64,000 bases of DNA, taken from Sporosarcina luteola (GTDB taxonomy: Bacteria; Bacillota; Bacilli; Bacillales_A; Planococcaceae). Under the pieces are notes generated by a model, which saw only the letters and a list, made by a program, of their open reading frames with translations, was not told where the DNA came from and made no database searches. A program made the translations under genes and the position numbers. The stretch's first letter is position 1, and the number at the start of each line of letters is the position of its first letter. Of this stretch, positions 19,500-26,950 are shown one piece after another. The DNA is taken from assembly GCF_023715585.1 (NCBI RefSeq), contig NZ_JAMBOK010000002.1, forward strand, positions 186,001 through 250,000, given 5' to 3'.

Positions 19500-19967
19500 A
19501 TGAAAAGCTTAAGTGGGTATACGTTGCATTTCGTATTGCTATTGGTACCGTTCGTTTATGGATTTTTCGTAAATGTAATGGTGATTCCTTTATTTCCTTT
19601 TATCATGCAATTTGTACTTTTAGTATTTTGGTTCTATGTAGGTGCTCAATTTTCTAAATTGGATATGCCTGTTTGGAAGAGTTTTATGATGGGGAATTCC
19701 GTTTGGTTGATTTCGTTCATCTTGTTTGTTTGGCAGTTTGTCGTGCTGGATGGAGCTTCTAGAAGTATGGATTTGGCAATGTTATCGCAACACTATATGC
19801 TGGCATTTGTTTATGGGGCAGCTAGAATGTTGCCATTCCTCAGTAACGGGACGACGATTATGTTTTGTGCATATATCTTGATGTTAATTACATTCACATT
19901 TGGATTTTTGGTAATGAAGAGAAGGAGTTACGGGATAACAGTGGTTCCTAAACAATCTATAGAATGA
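19500..19967 (+). CDS. Four-helix membrane protein, unknown
   Basis: 155 residues, four predicted membrane segments at about 8-28, 32-52, 65-85 and 118-138, with a short polar tail RRSYGITVVPKQS. GGAGG stands 5 bases before ATG 19500. I do not recognise the family. It lies between the intact toxin locus and its truncated duplicate, so it either arrived with the rearrangement or was enclosed by it. It is not obviously coupled to dapA, which is convergent. Confidence 0.75.
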   Translation: MKSLSGYTLHFVLLLVPFVYGFFVNVMVIPLFPFIMQFVLLVFWFYVGAQFSKLDMPVWKSFMMGNSVWLISFILFVWQFVVLDGASRSMDLAMLSQHYMLAFVYGAARMLPFLSNGTTIMFCAYILMLITFTFGFLVMKRRSYGITVVPKQSIE

Positions 19968-19975
19968 AATTCCTC

Positions 19976-20065
19976 GTATTGTCATTTCTCCATAAAAAAT
20001 AACCCATCCTTGAGGCAGCCTCTCCGATGGGTTATTTATATATATATGCGATCCCTTTAGGGGAC
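19976..20065 (+). pseudogene. Truncated duplicate of the toxin 3' end and terminator
   Basis: ATTGTCATTT, CATAAAAAATAACCCATCC, the GATGGGTTATT arm and GATCCC...GGGACCTACGCTAT follow the same order as at 19102-19193. The frame still reads LVLSFLHKK then stop, but the first half of the peptide and its ribosome-binding site are missing. GATCCCTTTAGGGGACC at its end is also the dapA terminator hairpin read on the minus strand. Confidence 0.75.
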
Positions 20066-20959
20066 CTACGCTATGATATTCACTTTTTCTTCATACATAG
20101 CCAACGCCTGTTGCAATGAAAGCTGTTGCTCTTCATTCAAAGGGATCATTGGCAAGCGGACTCCGCCGACAGGAATTCCTTTCAGATTCAAAGCCGCTTT
20201 GACAGGTGATGGGTTGGGGGCTGCAAAGAGTGCTTTCATCATAGGCACTAGTCTGCGGTGGTTGCTTGCCGCTTCTGCGGTATTGCCTATTTTGAAGTTT
20301 CGGATCATCGTTTGCATTTCATTCCCCAGCACATGGGCTGATACAGAAACGACTCCTGTGCCGCCGATTGCTAATACTGGAAGTGTCAATGCATCATCGC
20401 CGCTGTATAATGAAAAACTTGGTGGTGTTTGCTCGATAATTTTGGCCATTGCCTCTAAATTGCCGCTCGCCTCTTTGATGGAAACGATGTTTGGTATTTT
20501 GGAAAGGCGTACGACTGTATCGACATCGATGTTGACAACAGTGCGTCCAGGAACATTGTACAGCATGACCGGTAAAGAAGTTGCCGCCGCAATTGTCGTG
20601 AAGTGCTGATAGATCCCTTCTTGGCAAGGATTGTTATAGTACGGAGTGACTAGCATGATTGCGTCGACACCTACATCCTCTGCCAGCATTGTCAGTTCAA
20701 TCGACTCTCTCGTGTTGTTAGAGCCTGTACCGGCAATGACCGGGACTCTTCCGTTTACAACTTCCACTGTGTACCTGAATAAATTGACCTTTTCTTCACT
20801 TGTTAATGTCGGTGATTCACCGGTCGTACCTGAAACGACCAAGCTGTCGGATCCATTGGCGATCAAATGATTGATCAGGTTCCGTGTGGCATCAAAATCA
20901 ATTTCACCGTTTGCGTCGAAAGGTGTTACCATTGCAGTTACGATTTGTCCAAAGTTCAT
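20066..20959 (-). CDS. dapA: 4-hydroxy-tetrahydrodipicolinate synthase
   Basis: 297 residues, the standard DapA length. It condenses pyruvate with aspartate semialdehyde on the way to DAP, lysine and, in the sporangium, dipicolinate. The Schiff-base lysine is in SIKEASG, with GTTGE, the Tyr in MLYNVPGRT and the GGTGVVSV block. ATG 20959 follows GGAGTGGAG; a longer frame to 21031 has no site. It stands alone, without asd, dapG or dapB, and has an unusual hairpin-rich leader. It is a possible second DapA in the genome, which cannot be judged here. Confidence 0.95.
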   Translation of the reverse strand: MNFGQIVTAMVTPFDANGEIDFDATRNLINHLIANGSDSLVVSGTTGESPTLTSEEKVNLFRYTVEVVNGRVPVIAGTGSNNTRESIELTMLAEDVGVDAIMLVTPYYNNPCQEGIYQHFTTIAAATSLPVMLYNVPGRTVVNIDVDTVVRLSKIPNIVSIKEASGNLEAMAKIIEQTPPSFSLYSGDDALTLPVLAIGGTGVVSVSAHVLGNEMQTMIRNFKIGNTAEAASNHRRLVPMMKALFAAPNPSPVKAALNLKGIPVGGVRLPMIPLNEEQQLSLQQALAMYEEKVNIIA

Positions 20960-20974
20960 TAGTTCTCCACTCCT

Positions 20975-21083
20975 ATAATTAATTTTTTTGAAAAAATTAG
21001 AGGGGAGAGGGCGGTTTGAAAATGAACGCAAAAAGCAACAACGAGGGCTCGTTGTTGCTTGAAATAATAACTAAATTATTTCA
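20975..21083 (-). promoter_or_regulatory. Hairpin-rich dapA leader, terminator/attenuator
   Basis: On the minus strand three hairpins follow each other: TGAAATAA/TTATTTCA, a perfect 13-bp stem AAGCAACAACGAG/CTCGTTGTTGCTT followed by TTTTTG, and AATTTTTT/AAAAAAATT close to the dapA ribosome-binding site. No T-box or L-box consensus is visible. The middle hairpin is a good terminator, either for an upstream transcript or as an attenuator for dapA. Confidence 0.55.
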
Positions 21084-21221
21084 TTGCATAAGATAGCCCT
21101 CCATATAGTTTCCTATATGACAATCCTGGACTTGTTCAACCCAGAACCAGCTTCGAGATAAATGAGCCTCTCTCCACTTCGGCAAATTCCCCTTTCCACA
21201 ACCTTCATAGGATCTCATCAT
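21081..21221 (-). CDS. Possible 46-residue protein upstream of dapA
   Basis: Frame from ATG 21221 (MMRSYEGCGKGNLPKW...) to a TGA that forms the edge of the dapA leader hairpins. It is Trp- and Cys-containing and looks protein-like, but GGAGG is almost adjacent to the ATG. It may be a leader peptide or a remnant; I do not recognise it. Confidence 0.25.
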   Translation of the reverse strand: MMRSYEGCGKGNLPKWREAHLSRSWFWVEQVQDCHIGNYMEGYLMQ

Positions 21222-21368
21222 CCTCCGATTGTATACTGATGGTCTTTGCGCCTCTATCCTTACTTCAAAACTTGCGAAATAAGATATTGTTAAATTAACT
21301 ATCAGTTTACATACAACCCGATTCAATTGCAAGTGAAAAATGAAAATAAAATGAATTTAATATTTTGG

Positions 21369-21544
21369 TGCCTATTTTGGTGCCTGTGCACGACACAATT
21401 CAGATAATGCACTACAATTGTATATCGCAGAAAAGGGAAGCCAATGAATTCAACAATTCGTAGGCTTCCCGCTGTATTTCTATTCAAGTTAATGAATTGT
21501 CATAAATGCACCATGCACAGGCACCCACACAATTCTTGCACAAT
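21369..21544. mobile_element. Small inverted-repeat element (MITE-like)
   Basis: About 175 bp framed by inverted ends: GGTGCCTGTGCACGACACAA at the left and the complement of GGGTGCCTGTGCATGGTGCA at the right. A second GGTGCCTATTTT copy abuts the left end. The centre holds a hairpin with GGGAAGCC and GGCTTCCC arms. No transposase is encoded. The end touches the stop codon of the toast-rack gene. Confidence 0.5.
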
Positions 21545-22270
21545 TCAATCAGCGGTTTTGAATTTGACGTCGCCGACGCCGATGTCGACTGTAATGTCGA
21601 TGATGACGTCTGCGCCCCCGAAGGCTTCGTTGACATACTCACCGTCTTTTTGCATGGTGAAATCTTTCAAATCTACGTTTCCAATTCCTTTCGAGACGTT
21701 TAGCCTAACGCCAGTATTTTTAGGGAGGATGATGGTTACATCTCCAACACCCAAGTCCATATCGGCCCGGAAACCTTTTTTCCAATCGCCGCTCATGTCG
21801 ATAACCGATTCACCGACGCCACTATCGACTGATAGGCTGTTCAGTTGAAGACCTTTCAGATTCAATGTTGAAGTTGAAACGCCCATGTCAACGTCCAAGT
21901 TGATTGGAATCTCATTCGTTAGCTGGAGGTCCCACTCGTTTTTTAATTTTCGTTTATTGAAACCGAATGTTGTCTTTGAGCCTTGTTTGATTTTGACGTA
22001 GCCGACATCCTTCTTTTTCTTATACGTAACTTTTGGTTCAAGTTTTTTGTGATTGTAGGTGAATTCACCACTGACCCATTCCGGGGAACCACCTTGGATG
22101 AATAGCTTGCCAATCCCGAAGTCGATGTCCACATCCAGAGCATCAGCATTGTCTTTCTCAATCAAAATTTCCTCATTCCCGCTAGCTTTAGCAAACCATT
22201 TGTTATACCCGTAGATGCCGAAAACGACTAGAAAACCCGTCAGCAATGCAATTCCTAATACCTTATTCAT
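21545..22270 (-). CDS. Membrane-anchored toast-rack (DUF4097/LiaF-like) protein
   Basis: 241 residues: one N-terminal membrane helix (about 4-21), then repeated beta-strand units with alternating hydrophobic pattern and DIDFGIGKL, DVDMGVST, DSGVGES, DLGVGDV, DIGVGDV motifs, the repeated glycine turns typical of the toast-rack fold. Such domains sit outside the membrane next to envelope-stress systems, but no liaRS or sensor genes adjoin it. ATG 22270 is chosen over 22276 for its spacing to AAGGAG. Its transcript would run into the inverted-repeat element, whose central hairpin could serve as terminator. Confidence 0.75.
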   Translation of the reverse strand: MNKVLGIALLTGFLVVFGIYGYNKWFAKASGNEEILIEKDNADALDVDIDFGIGKLFIQGGSPEWVSGEFTYNHKKLEPKVTYKKKKDVGYVKIKQGSKTTFGFNKRKLKNEWDLQLTNEIPINLDVDMGVSTSTLNLKGLQLNSLSVDSGVGESVIDMSGDWKKGFRADMDLGVGDVTIILPKNTGVRLNVSKGIGNVDLKDFTMQKDGEYVNEAFGGADVIIDITVDIGVGDVKFKTAD

Positions 22271-22453
22271 TTTCATTCTCCTTCTGCCCCATTTTATTCT
22301 ATTCTACCTTATTCAATTGAAAAACTTACCAGTCGTATGATTGATTTTCACATACGTCTTAGGACTGAGCCGAAATGCATCTTACGCTCGGGTCTACATG
22401 TTTTGTCCCGCCTATTAATATATTGGATAAAAGAGCGACGGAAGGATGAGGAA

Positions 22454-22537
22454 ATGAGGCGGGTTCTTCTATATTCAGCAACTGTCTTCGCAGGAATTTT
22501 GCTTGGCATCATCATTACGGTCCTAATGGAATCCTAA
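22454..22537 (+). CDS. Small membrane peptide (27 aa)
   Basis: MRRVLLYSATVFAGILLGII then TVLMES: basic start, one membrane helix, acidic end. GGATGAGG precedes it and a terminator follows 20 bases later, which supports a real short gene. Function unknown. Confidence 0.5.
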   Translation: MRRVLLYSATVFAGILLGIIITVLMES

Positions 22538-22555
22538 CAAGTCATGATGAAAAAA

Positions 22556-22592
22556 TAGAACCTGCGGCAGCTGCTGCAGGTTCTGTTTTATG
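22556..22592 (+). terminator. Terminator after the 27-aa peptide
   Basis: AACCTGC-GGCAGC and GCTGC-GCAGGTT arms followed by TTCTGTTTTA. Confidence 0.7.
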
Positions 22593-22741
22593 TACCCTTT
22601 TTCAACTAAAATAGAAAAAACTGTACACTTTCCTCTTGTCCTGTCGATAAACCGACGTACTATACGGTAACGGGGGAATGGTGAGTAATGAGCATAGCTA
22701 ATCCGCCATCCCTTGCCAATCAAAGGGGAGGAGGTATGGAC

Positions 22742-22933
22742 ATGTCATTATTTTTTGAGGATGAAATAGAAAAAGTGAAGAGGAAAGTCGGTCCTTCGGG
22801 ATTAAAGGAAATGATGTCGCAGGATCCCCGTTTAAATGGACAGTTGGATGAACTTCGTGCATTTCAGCGTAGGTATAAGGCGGAACAGCGCGAGGCATCT
22901 CGCAGACGGCAGACGTATTATTATCATGCATGA
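22742..22933 (+). CDS. Small basic protein sharing the CotG-like N-terminal module
   Basis: 63 residues. The first 30 (MSLFFEDEIEKVKRKVG... M-QDPR-N) closely match the N terminus of the CotG-like protein at 32164; the tail is Arg-rich and ends RRRQTYYYHA. ATG 22742 has GGAGGAGG 7 bases upstream, and the same MD-M start context is found at 32164. The shared module beside a coat kinase partner suggests a spore-coat role, which is inference. A long inverted repeat follows. Confidence 0.7.
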   Translation: MSLFFEDEIEKVKRKVGPSGLKEMMSQDPRLNGQLDELRAFQRRYKAEQREASRRRQTYYYHA

Positions 22934-22940
22934 AATCAAT

Positions 22941-22976
22941 ACATCCCGCCAATCAGTTAGTCGATTGGCGGGATGT
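22941..22976. terminator. 14-bp perfect inverted repeat
   Basis: ACATCCCGCCAATC and its complement around an 8-base loop; no clear T run follows, so termination would be weak or bidirectional. Confidence 0.65.
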
Positions 22977-23039
22977 CCTGTAGACTAGGGGAACACAAGA
23001 CCTAAGGCAACTGCCATAGATTCTGTTTTTCGGGGAAGC

Positions 23040-23279
23040 TTACTGGAGGAGGTTTGCTTTCTTTTCGACTGCTTGGACAACGTCGTCAATCGACATGCCC
23101 TTCATCGTAATGACTGGGAAGTTGAATTCATGTGTATCCCCTTCATTGATAGCCCGGACAACGCCGATATCGTAGCCGGTGACATCTTCATCCGTGGTAA
23201 ACATTTTCGCTTCATATCCTTTTGCCATGAGTGCATTCATGACGTCTTCATACGGTTGTTCAACAGCAATTCTCACCAT
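23040..23279 (-). CDS. UPF0180 family protein (YkuS-like)
   Basis: 79 residues: MVRIAVEQPYEDVMNALMAK opening, DVTGYDIGVV centre and SIDDVVQAVEKK end follow the YkuS/UPF0180 layout (N-terminal VEQ, central D-DxxVV). Function is not established. ATG 23279 has AAAGGAGG 9 bases upstream; the longer frame to 23342 has none. It is monocistronic. Confidence 0.85.
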   Translation of the reverse strand: MVRIAVEQPYEDVMNALMAKGYEAKMFTTDEDVTGYDIGVVRAINEGDTHEFNFPVITMKGMSIDDVVQAVEKKANLLQ

Positions 23280-23493
23280 TTCCAAATTCCTCCTTTCCCC
23301 TCTTTGTTCAACCTCACCTATACAGTTCCCTGTATTTTTCAATTTATGAATGCAGTTCTTAATGTGAATCCATTTGAATTGGGTATACCAAGGGTAAAGT
23401 AGCTTTTATTCATAATGGAGAAGCGAATCCCTATGTTGTAAGATGAGGATTAGAACTAACGCGATGTAAAATATGGAAAGTAGGGAATAGGAA

Positions 23494-23874
23494 ATGATTC
23501 ATAAAATCGGGCAAATTATGTTGTATGTAAACAATCAAGACGAATCAAAAGCGTTTTGGACTGAAAAAGTCGGTTTCACTGTGCTCTCGGAAGAAGACAA
23601 CGGCCATGGGGTGAAGTGGATTGAAATTGCACCGACTGCAGAGGCGGAAACGAGCATCGTTCTGCATAATAAAGAGCTGGTCGCAAAAATGGAGCCTGAA
23701 TTGAATCTTGCACCTCCTTCACTTCTATTATTCACGGAAAACTTGGATGCTCTTTATGAAGACCTCAAAAGCAAACAAGTAAAAGTCGGTGAATTGGTCA
23801 CGATGCCTACAGGCAGAGTGTTCAACTTTGCTGACAATGAAGATAATTATTTTGCTGTATTGGAAAAGAAATAA
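23494..23874 (+). CDS. VOC family protein (glyoxalase-like)
   Basis: 126-residue single VOC domain with paired beta-alpha-beta units: QIMLYVNNQDESKAFWTEKV, a Glu near WIEIAP and the terminal Glu-free FNFADNEDNYFAV. Family members bind a metal and act as lyases, dioxygenases or resistance proteins. Metal ligands are incomplete by eye, and no substrate is suggested by neighbours. 50 bases separate it from selO on the same strand. Confidence 0.88.
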   Translation: MIHKIGQIMLYVNNQDESKAFWTEKVGFTVLSEEDNGHGVKWIEIAPTAEAETSIVLHNKELVAKMEPELNLAPPSLLLFTENLDALYEDLKSKQVKVGELVTMPTGRVFNFADNEDNYFAVLEKK

Positions 23875-23924
23875 ATCCCTTTTAATTTCGAAGCGGACAT
23901 CTTATGAAACGGGAGTTGAAGACG

Positions 23925-25385
23925 ATGACAGAGAGAAAAGGGTTCGGATGGCGTTTCGATAATAGCTATACCCGTCTACCGGATACGTTCTATGCGGAAA
24001 CTAATCCTGAAGAAGCGCCTTCACCGGAATTGGTTGTATTTAATCATCCCTTGGCGGAATCGCTCGGTCTGGATGCCGAGTTATTGGAAAGCGAAGAAGG
24101 GGCAGAGATTTTTGCAGGAAATATGATACCTGAAGGTGCAGAACCGATTGCGCAAGCATATGCCGGACACCAATTCGGCCATTTTACAATGCTCGGGGAT
24201 GGACGGGCAGTGCTGCTTGGCGAGCAGATGACACCTGAAGACAAGCGGTTCGATATTCAGCTGAAAGGTTCAGGCAAGACGCCGTTTTCCAGGGGCGGCG
24301 ATGGCCGTGCGGGACTTGGACCGATGCTGCGCGAATTCATCATTAGTGAGGCGATGCATGCACTCGGCATCCCAACGACGCGGAGTCTTGCGGTTGCTGT
24401 GACGGGAGCACCCGTCTATCGTGAGGAGACACTCGAAGGAGCTGTTTTGACGCGTGTTGCGGCAAGCCACATCCGTGTCGGCACGTTCCAGTACGCAGCC
24501 GCGCGCCAAGTCGCAGATGATTTACGGACGCTCGCGGATTATACAATTGAAAGACATTATCCGGAAGTGGCGAAGGATCCGAATCCTTACGTATCATTGC
24601 TGCAAAAAGTGATGGGAATGCAAGCGTCGTTAATTGCCAAATGGCAGCTGGTCGGTTTCATTCACGGCGTCATGAATACGGATAATATGACAATCAGCGG
24701 CGAAACGATCGACTATGGGCCGTGCGCCTTCATGGACACTTATGACCCGGCGACCGTCTTCAGTTCCATCGATCGACAAGGCCGCTATGCGTATGGCAAT
24801 CAACCCGGAATTGCAGAATGGAATCTTTCACGATTCGCCGAAACGCTTTTACCGCTCTTCCATGAAGACCAGGAAAAAGCTGTCCACATCGCGCAACAAG
24901 CGCTTTCTGGGTATGCAAGGCTGTATTATGGCCATTGGCTTATAGGAATGCGAAGCAAGCTCGGTTTATTCAATGAAGAAGAGCATGACGAAGCGCTCGT
25001 GAAGGATCTGTTACAGATAATGAAGGACAATCAAGCGGATTACACGAATACGTTCCGAGCATTGACAATCGGCGATTTGAACGCGTTGCCGATGTGCAAG
25101 ACGCCGGAGTTCGACGAATGGCATTCCCGCTGGAAATCGCGGCTAGAAAGGCAGCAGGAATCGGAGGCTGCCGTTAAACAGCTTATGCAAGAGAACAATC
25201 CATCCATTATTCCGCGCAACCATCGTGTGGAAGAAGCGTTGAAAGCCGCAACTGAAGGAGACTTCAGCGTAATGGAAGAATTGCTGAATGCACTTGAAAA
25301 CCCATACGCCTACTCGGTCGAACAAGAAAAATACGTCGCACCTTCAGCGGCGACAACCCCATACAGGACATTCTGCGGGACATAA
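23925..25385 (+). CDS. selO: Protein adenylyltransferase SelO
   Basis: 486-residue pseudokinase-fold AMPylase of the YdiU/UPF0061 family that transfers AMP to Ser, Thr or Tyr of target proteins. Conserved: [35 protein letters not shown], the HGVMNTDNM active-site stretch, DYGPCAFMD and the carboxy-terminal PYRTFCGT, which matches the usual end of SelO. ATG 23925 has GGGAG 9 bases before it; ATG 23904 would add 7 residues. A phased CATAA array follows directly. Confidence 0.95.
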   Translation: MTERKGFGWRFDNSYTRLPDTFYAETNPEEAPSPELVVFNHPLAESLGLDAELLESEEGAEIFAGNMIPEGAEPIAQAYAGHQFGHFTMLGDGRAVLLGEQMTPEDKRFDIQLKGSGKTPFSRGGDGRAGLGPMLREFIISEAMHALGIPTTRSLAVAVTGAPVYREETLEGAVLTRVAASHIRVGTFQYAAARQVADDLRTLADYTIERHYPEVAKDPNPYVSLLQKVMGMQASLIAKWQLVGFIHGVMNTDNMTISGETIDYGPCAFMDTYDPATVFSSIDRQGRYAYGNQPGIAEWNLSRFAETLLPLFHEDQEKAVHIAQQALSGYARLYYGHWLIGMRSKLGLFNEEEHDEALVKDLLQIMKDNQADYTNTFRALTIGDLNALPMCKTPEFDEWHSRWKSRLERQQESEAAVKQLMQENNPSIIPRNHRVEEALKAATEGDFSVMEELLNALENPYAYSVEQEKYVAPSAATTPYRTFCGT

Positions 25386-25394
25386 AAATGGCAA

Positions 25395-25526
25395 TGCTCA
25401 TAAATCTGTATAAATGATCATAAATCGTGGCAAGCGCTCAAAAATCCGGATAAGTGCTTATAAAACCTTGCATGCGCTCATAAACCGATTTAAGTGATCA
25501 TAAATCGCTATACTCGCTCATAAATC
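25395..25526. repeat. Phased 20-bp array, core CTCATAAA
   Basis: CA/TA step of the core at 25399, 25419, 25439, 25459, 25479, 25499 and 25519, exactly 20 bp apart; variants TCAAAAA and TTATAAA occupy the third and fourth places. Between convergent selO and immA, before a terminator. Confidence 0.9.
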
Positions 25527-25555
25527 TAATTACGATAATTATTAACATCAAAAAG

Positions 25556-25590
25556 AGACCAAACCTATAATGGATTTGGTCTTTTTTTCA
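25556..25590. terminator. Terminator between selO and the ImmA-like gene
   Basis: AGACCAAA and TTTGGTCT arms followed by seven T on the plus strand. Confidence 0.85.
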
Positions 25591-25632
25591 ACCGTATAAT
25601 CAAACGTATGTTCGTCTTCCCTCCAAAAAAAA

Positions 25633-26082
25633 TTATTGCTTCCGCAAATAAAGTGGATCAAAGAAAATCTCATATCCCTCATGAATTGTCGATACGCCAA
25701 ACCGTGAATGGTAATGGGCGATGGACGTCATCAAATATTCCTCCGTCACCTCAAGATGCGTGCACACTTCCTCAACTGTCTTAAAACCCTCTTCATAGCA
25801 TTCGATCAATTTATCCAACGAGACGATTTTTTCATATCCCCATCTCCTCGCAGCCAGCTCTAATTTCAAATTCGTGAGCTTCTGAAGATCCGTAATATCT
25901 CCATACGTCGTTTCATAATGGCCGATTTCCTCCGCTAAAATGCAATGCTTTTCATAATGGCTCCGATTTTTATCAATGAGTACGACTTCGTCCATATAAA
26001 GGCCGGCAAGACCGGATGGGAGTGTTTTGACTTCCTTGATGACCAAATGGGGGTATTGGGCAATCAGGGATTCATAGGTCAT
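25633..26082 (-). CDS. ImmA/IrrE-type metallopeptidase
   Basis: 149 residues with the family's active-site helix as CILAEEIGHYETTYG; the usual HExxH first His is replaced (AEEIGH keeps E and second H), which is common in this phage-associated subgroup but may affect zinc binding. In ICEBs1, ImmA cuts the ImmR repressor to derepress a mobile element. Here it lies 9 bases after an XRE repressor gene, the expected ImmR-ImmA order, so the pair is probably a repressor and its anti-repressor protease. No integrase is adjacent. Confidence 0.85.
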   Translation of the reverse strand: MTYESLIAQYPHLVIKEVKTLPSGLAGLYMDEVVLIDKNRSHYEKHCILAEEIGHYETTYGDITDLQKLTNLKLELAARRWGYEKIVSLDKLIECYEEGFKTVEEVCTHLEVTEEYLMTSIAHYHSRFGVSTIHEGYEIFFDPLYLRKQ

Positions 26083-26091
26083 GGAACCACC

Positions 26092-26430
26092 TCACTTTCG
26101 TTGAGACTTGATGAATTGGATGTATTTTTTTATGTCCGCCAGCTCTTCCTCGGTCAGGTCATCATCGATATGGGCGGCGATCGTTTCAACTGTAGATGGC
26201 TTTTCCGGCATTTTCAACCCAAGCATTTGATCCAATGAAACATGGAATGTCTCCGCAATCGCCTTGATCATCCTCGTTTTCGGCTCGATTGAATCGGACT
26301 CCCACTTCGATACCATCCCTTTTGTAATCGAGAGACCTAGCTTTTGATTGATCCGATCGGCAAATTCCTCTTGGGACAATTCATGTGCGCTCCGGATCTT
26401 TTTAATTTCGCGGCCTATTGAATACATCAT
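26092..26430 (-). CDS. XRE-family repressor (ImmR-like)
   Basis: 112 residues. HTH_XRE at about 6-65 (IKKIRSAHELSQEEFADRIN ... MVSKWESDSIEP), then a short acidic linker and a C-terminal helix (LADIKKYIQFIKSQ). Start ATG 26430 or 26427 after AGGGGG. Three palindromic half-site clusters with GTTTC/GAAAC lie just upstream and probably are its operators, controlling itself and the divergent small genes. Confidence 0.9.
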   Translation of the reverse strand: MMYSIGREIKKIRSAHELSQEEFADRINQKLGLSITKGMVSKWESDSIEPKTRMIKAIAETFHVSLDQMLGLKMPEKPSTVETIAAHIDDDLTEEELADIKKYIQFIKSQRK

Positions 26431-26460
26431 GAAACCCCCTGTTCGTTATAGTTATTATAT

Positions 26461-26548
26461 ACCAAAGTTTCTTGGCTGACAACTAAGTAGTTGCAAGTGA
26501 AACTAAGGCGTGGTAAAGTATGGCTAATAGGTTTCATTAGTGAAACCA
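26461..26548. promoter_or_regulatory. Operator cluster of the XRE repressor
   Basis: GGTTTCATTAGTGAAACC (26530-26547) is a near-perfect palindrome. About 40 bases away AGTTTCTTG and CAAGTGAAACT bracket a second palindrome, CAACTAAGTAGTTG. The shared half-site GTTTC/GAAAC suggests two operators for the divergent repressor and small-gene promoters. Confidence 0.65.
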
Positions 26549-26566
26549 CCATAAGGGGTGATTGAT

Positions 26567-26689
26567 ATGTTGAAGGAGGAAATGGAACATGGAGTGAAAG
26601 GTTATCACTGGATGATCTACAGTGTAAAAGTCATCCGCATTGGGAGATCTTTTTATTTTCCTAAAAAGGAGGATGGCCATGGCTACTAA
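26567..26689 (+). CDS. 40-residue peptide overlapping the holin-like gene
   Basis: ATG 26567 follows AAGGGGTGATT at good distance; the frame ends GHGY, 11 bases inside the next gene. It may be a leader that couples translation to the BhlA-like gene. Not recognised. Confidence 0.45.
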   Translation: MLKEEMEHGVKGYHWMIYSVKVIRIGRSFYFPKKEDGHGY

Positions 26690-26879
26690 AGAGCTGCTAA
26701 GTTATTTTTTGACACAGGGCCCGTTTGCCGTCCTATTCGTATGGCTGTTTTGGTATCAAGTGAAAAGCAGTGAATCCAGGGAGAAGCGTAATCAGTTTTT
26801 ATTGGAAGCGATGGCACACAAATATGATGAGATTGTGGAAGAACTACGAGATGTAAAAGAGCGGTTGCCGAGAGAATAG
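26679..26879 (+). CDS. BhlA/UviB-type holin-like peptide
   Basis: 66 residues: short start, membrane helix GPFAVLFVWLFWYQV (about 13-27), then a charged helix (SSESREKRNQFLLEAMAHKY) and DVKERLP end. This is the BhlA/UviB pattern found in prophages and bacteriocin loci, where it is thought to permeabilise the membrane. AAAAGGAGG stands 6 bases before ATG 26679. Divergent from the ImmR-like repressor and downstream of its operators, so it is probably repressed by it. No endolysin or phage structural gene is near. Confidence 0.8.
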   Translation: MATKELLSYFLTQGPFAVLFVWLFWYQVKSSESREKRNQFLLEAMAHKYDEIVEELRDVKERLPRE

Positions 26880-26903
26880 GAATGGAAAAGGAAGAATGCC
26901 AAG

Positions 26904-26940
26904 AAAAGCCTGTGCATCAACTACTGCACAGGCGCTTATA
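26904..26940. terminator. Terminator between the holin-like and reductase genes
   Basis: GCCTGTGCA and TGCACAGGC arms with an 8-base loop between convergent genes; flanking T/A runs are short. Confidence 0.6.
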
Positions 26941-26950
26941 CATATCCGAA

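Noticed and set aside
20960-21083. Lysine riboswitch or T-box ahead of dapA
   Set aside because: No L-box core and no T-box GGTGGNACCGCG-type sequence; only simple hairpins are visible.
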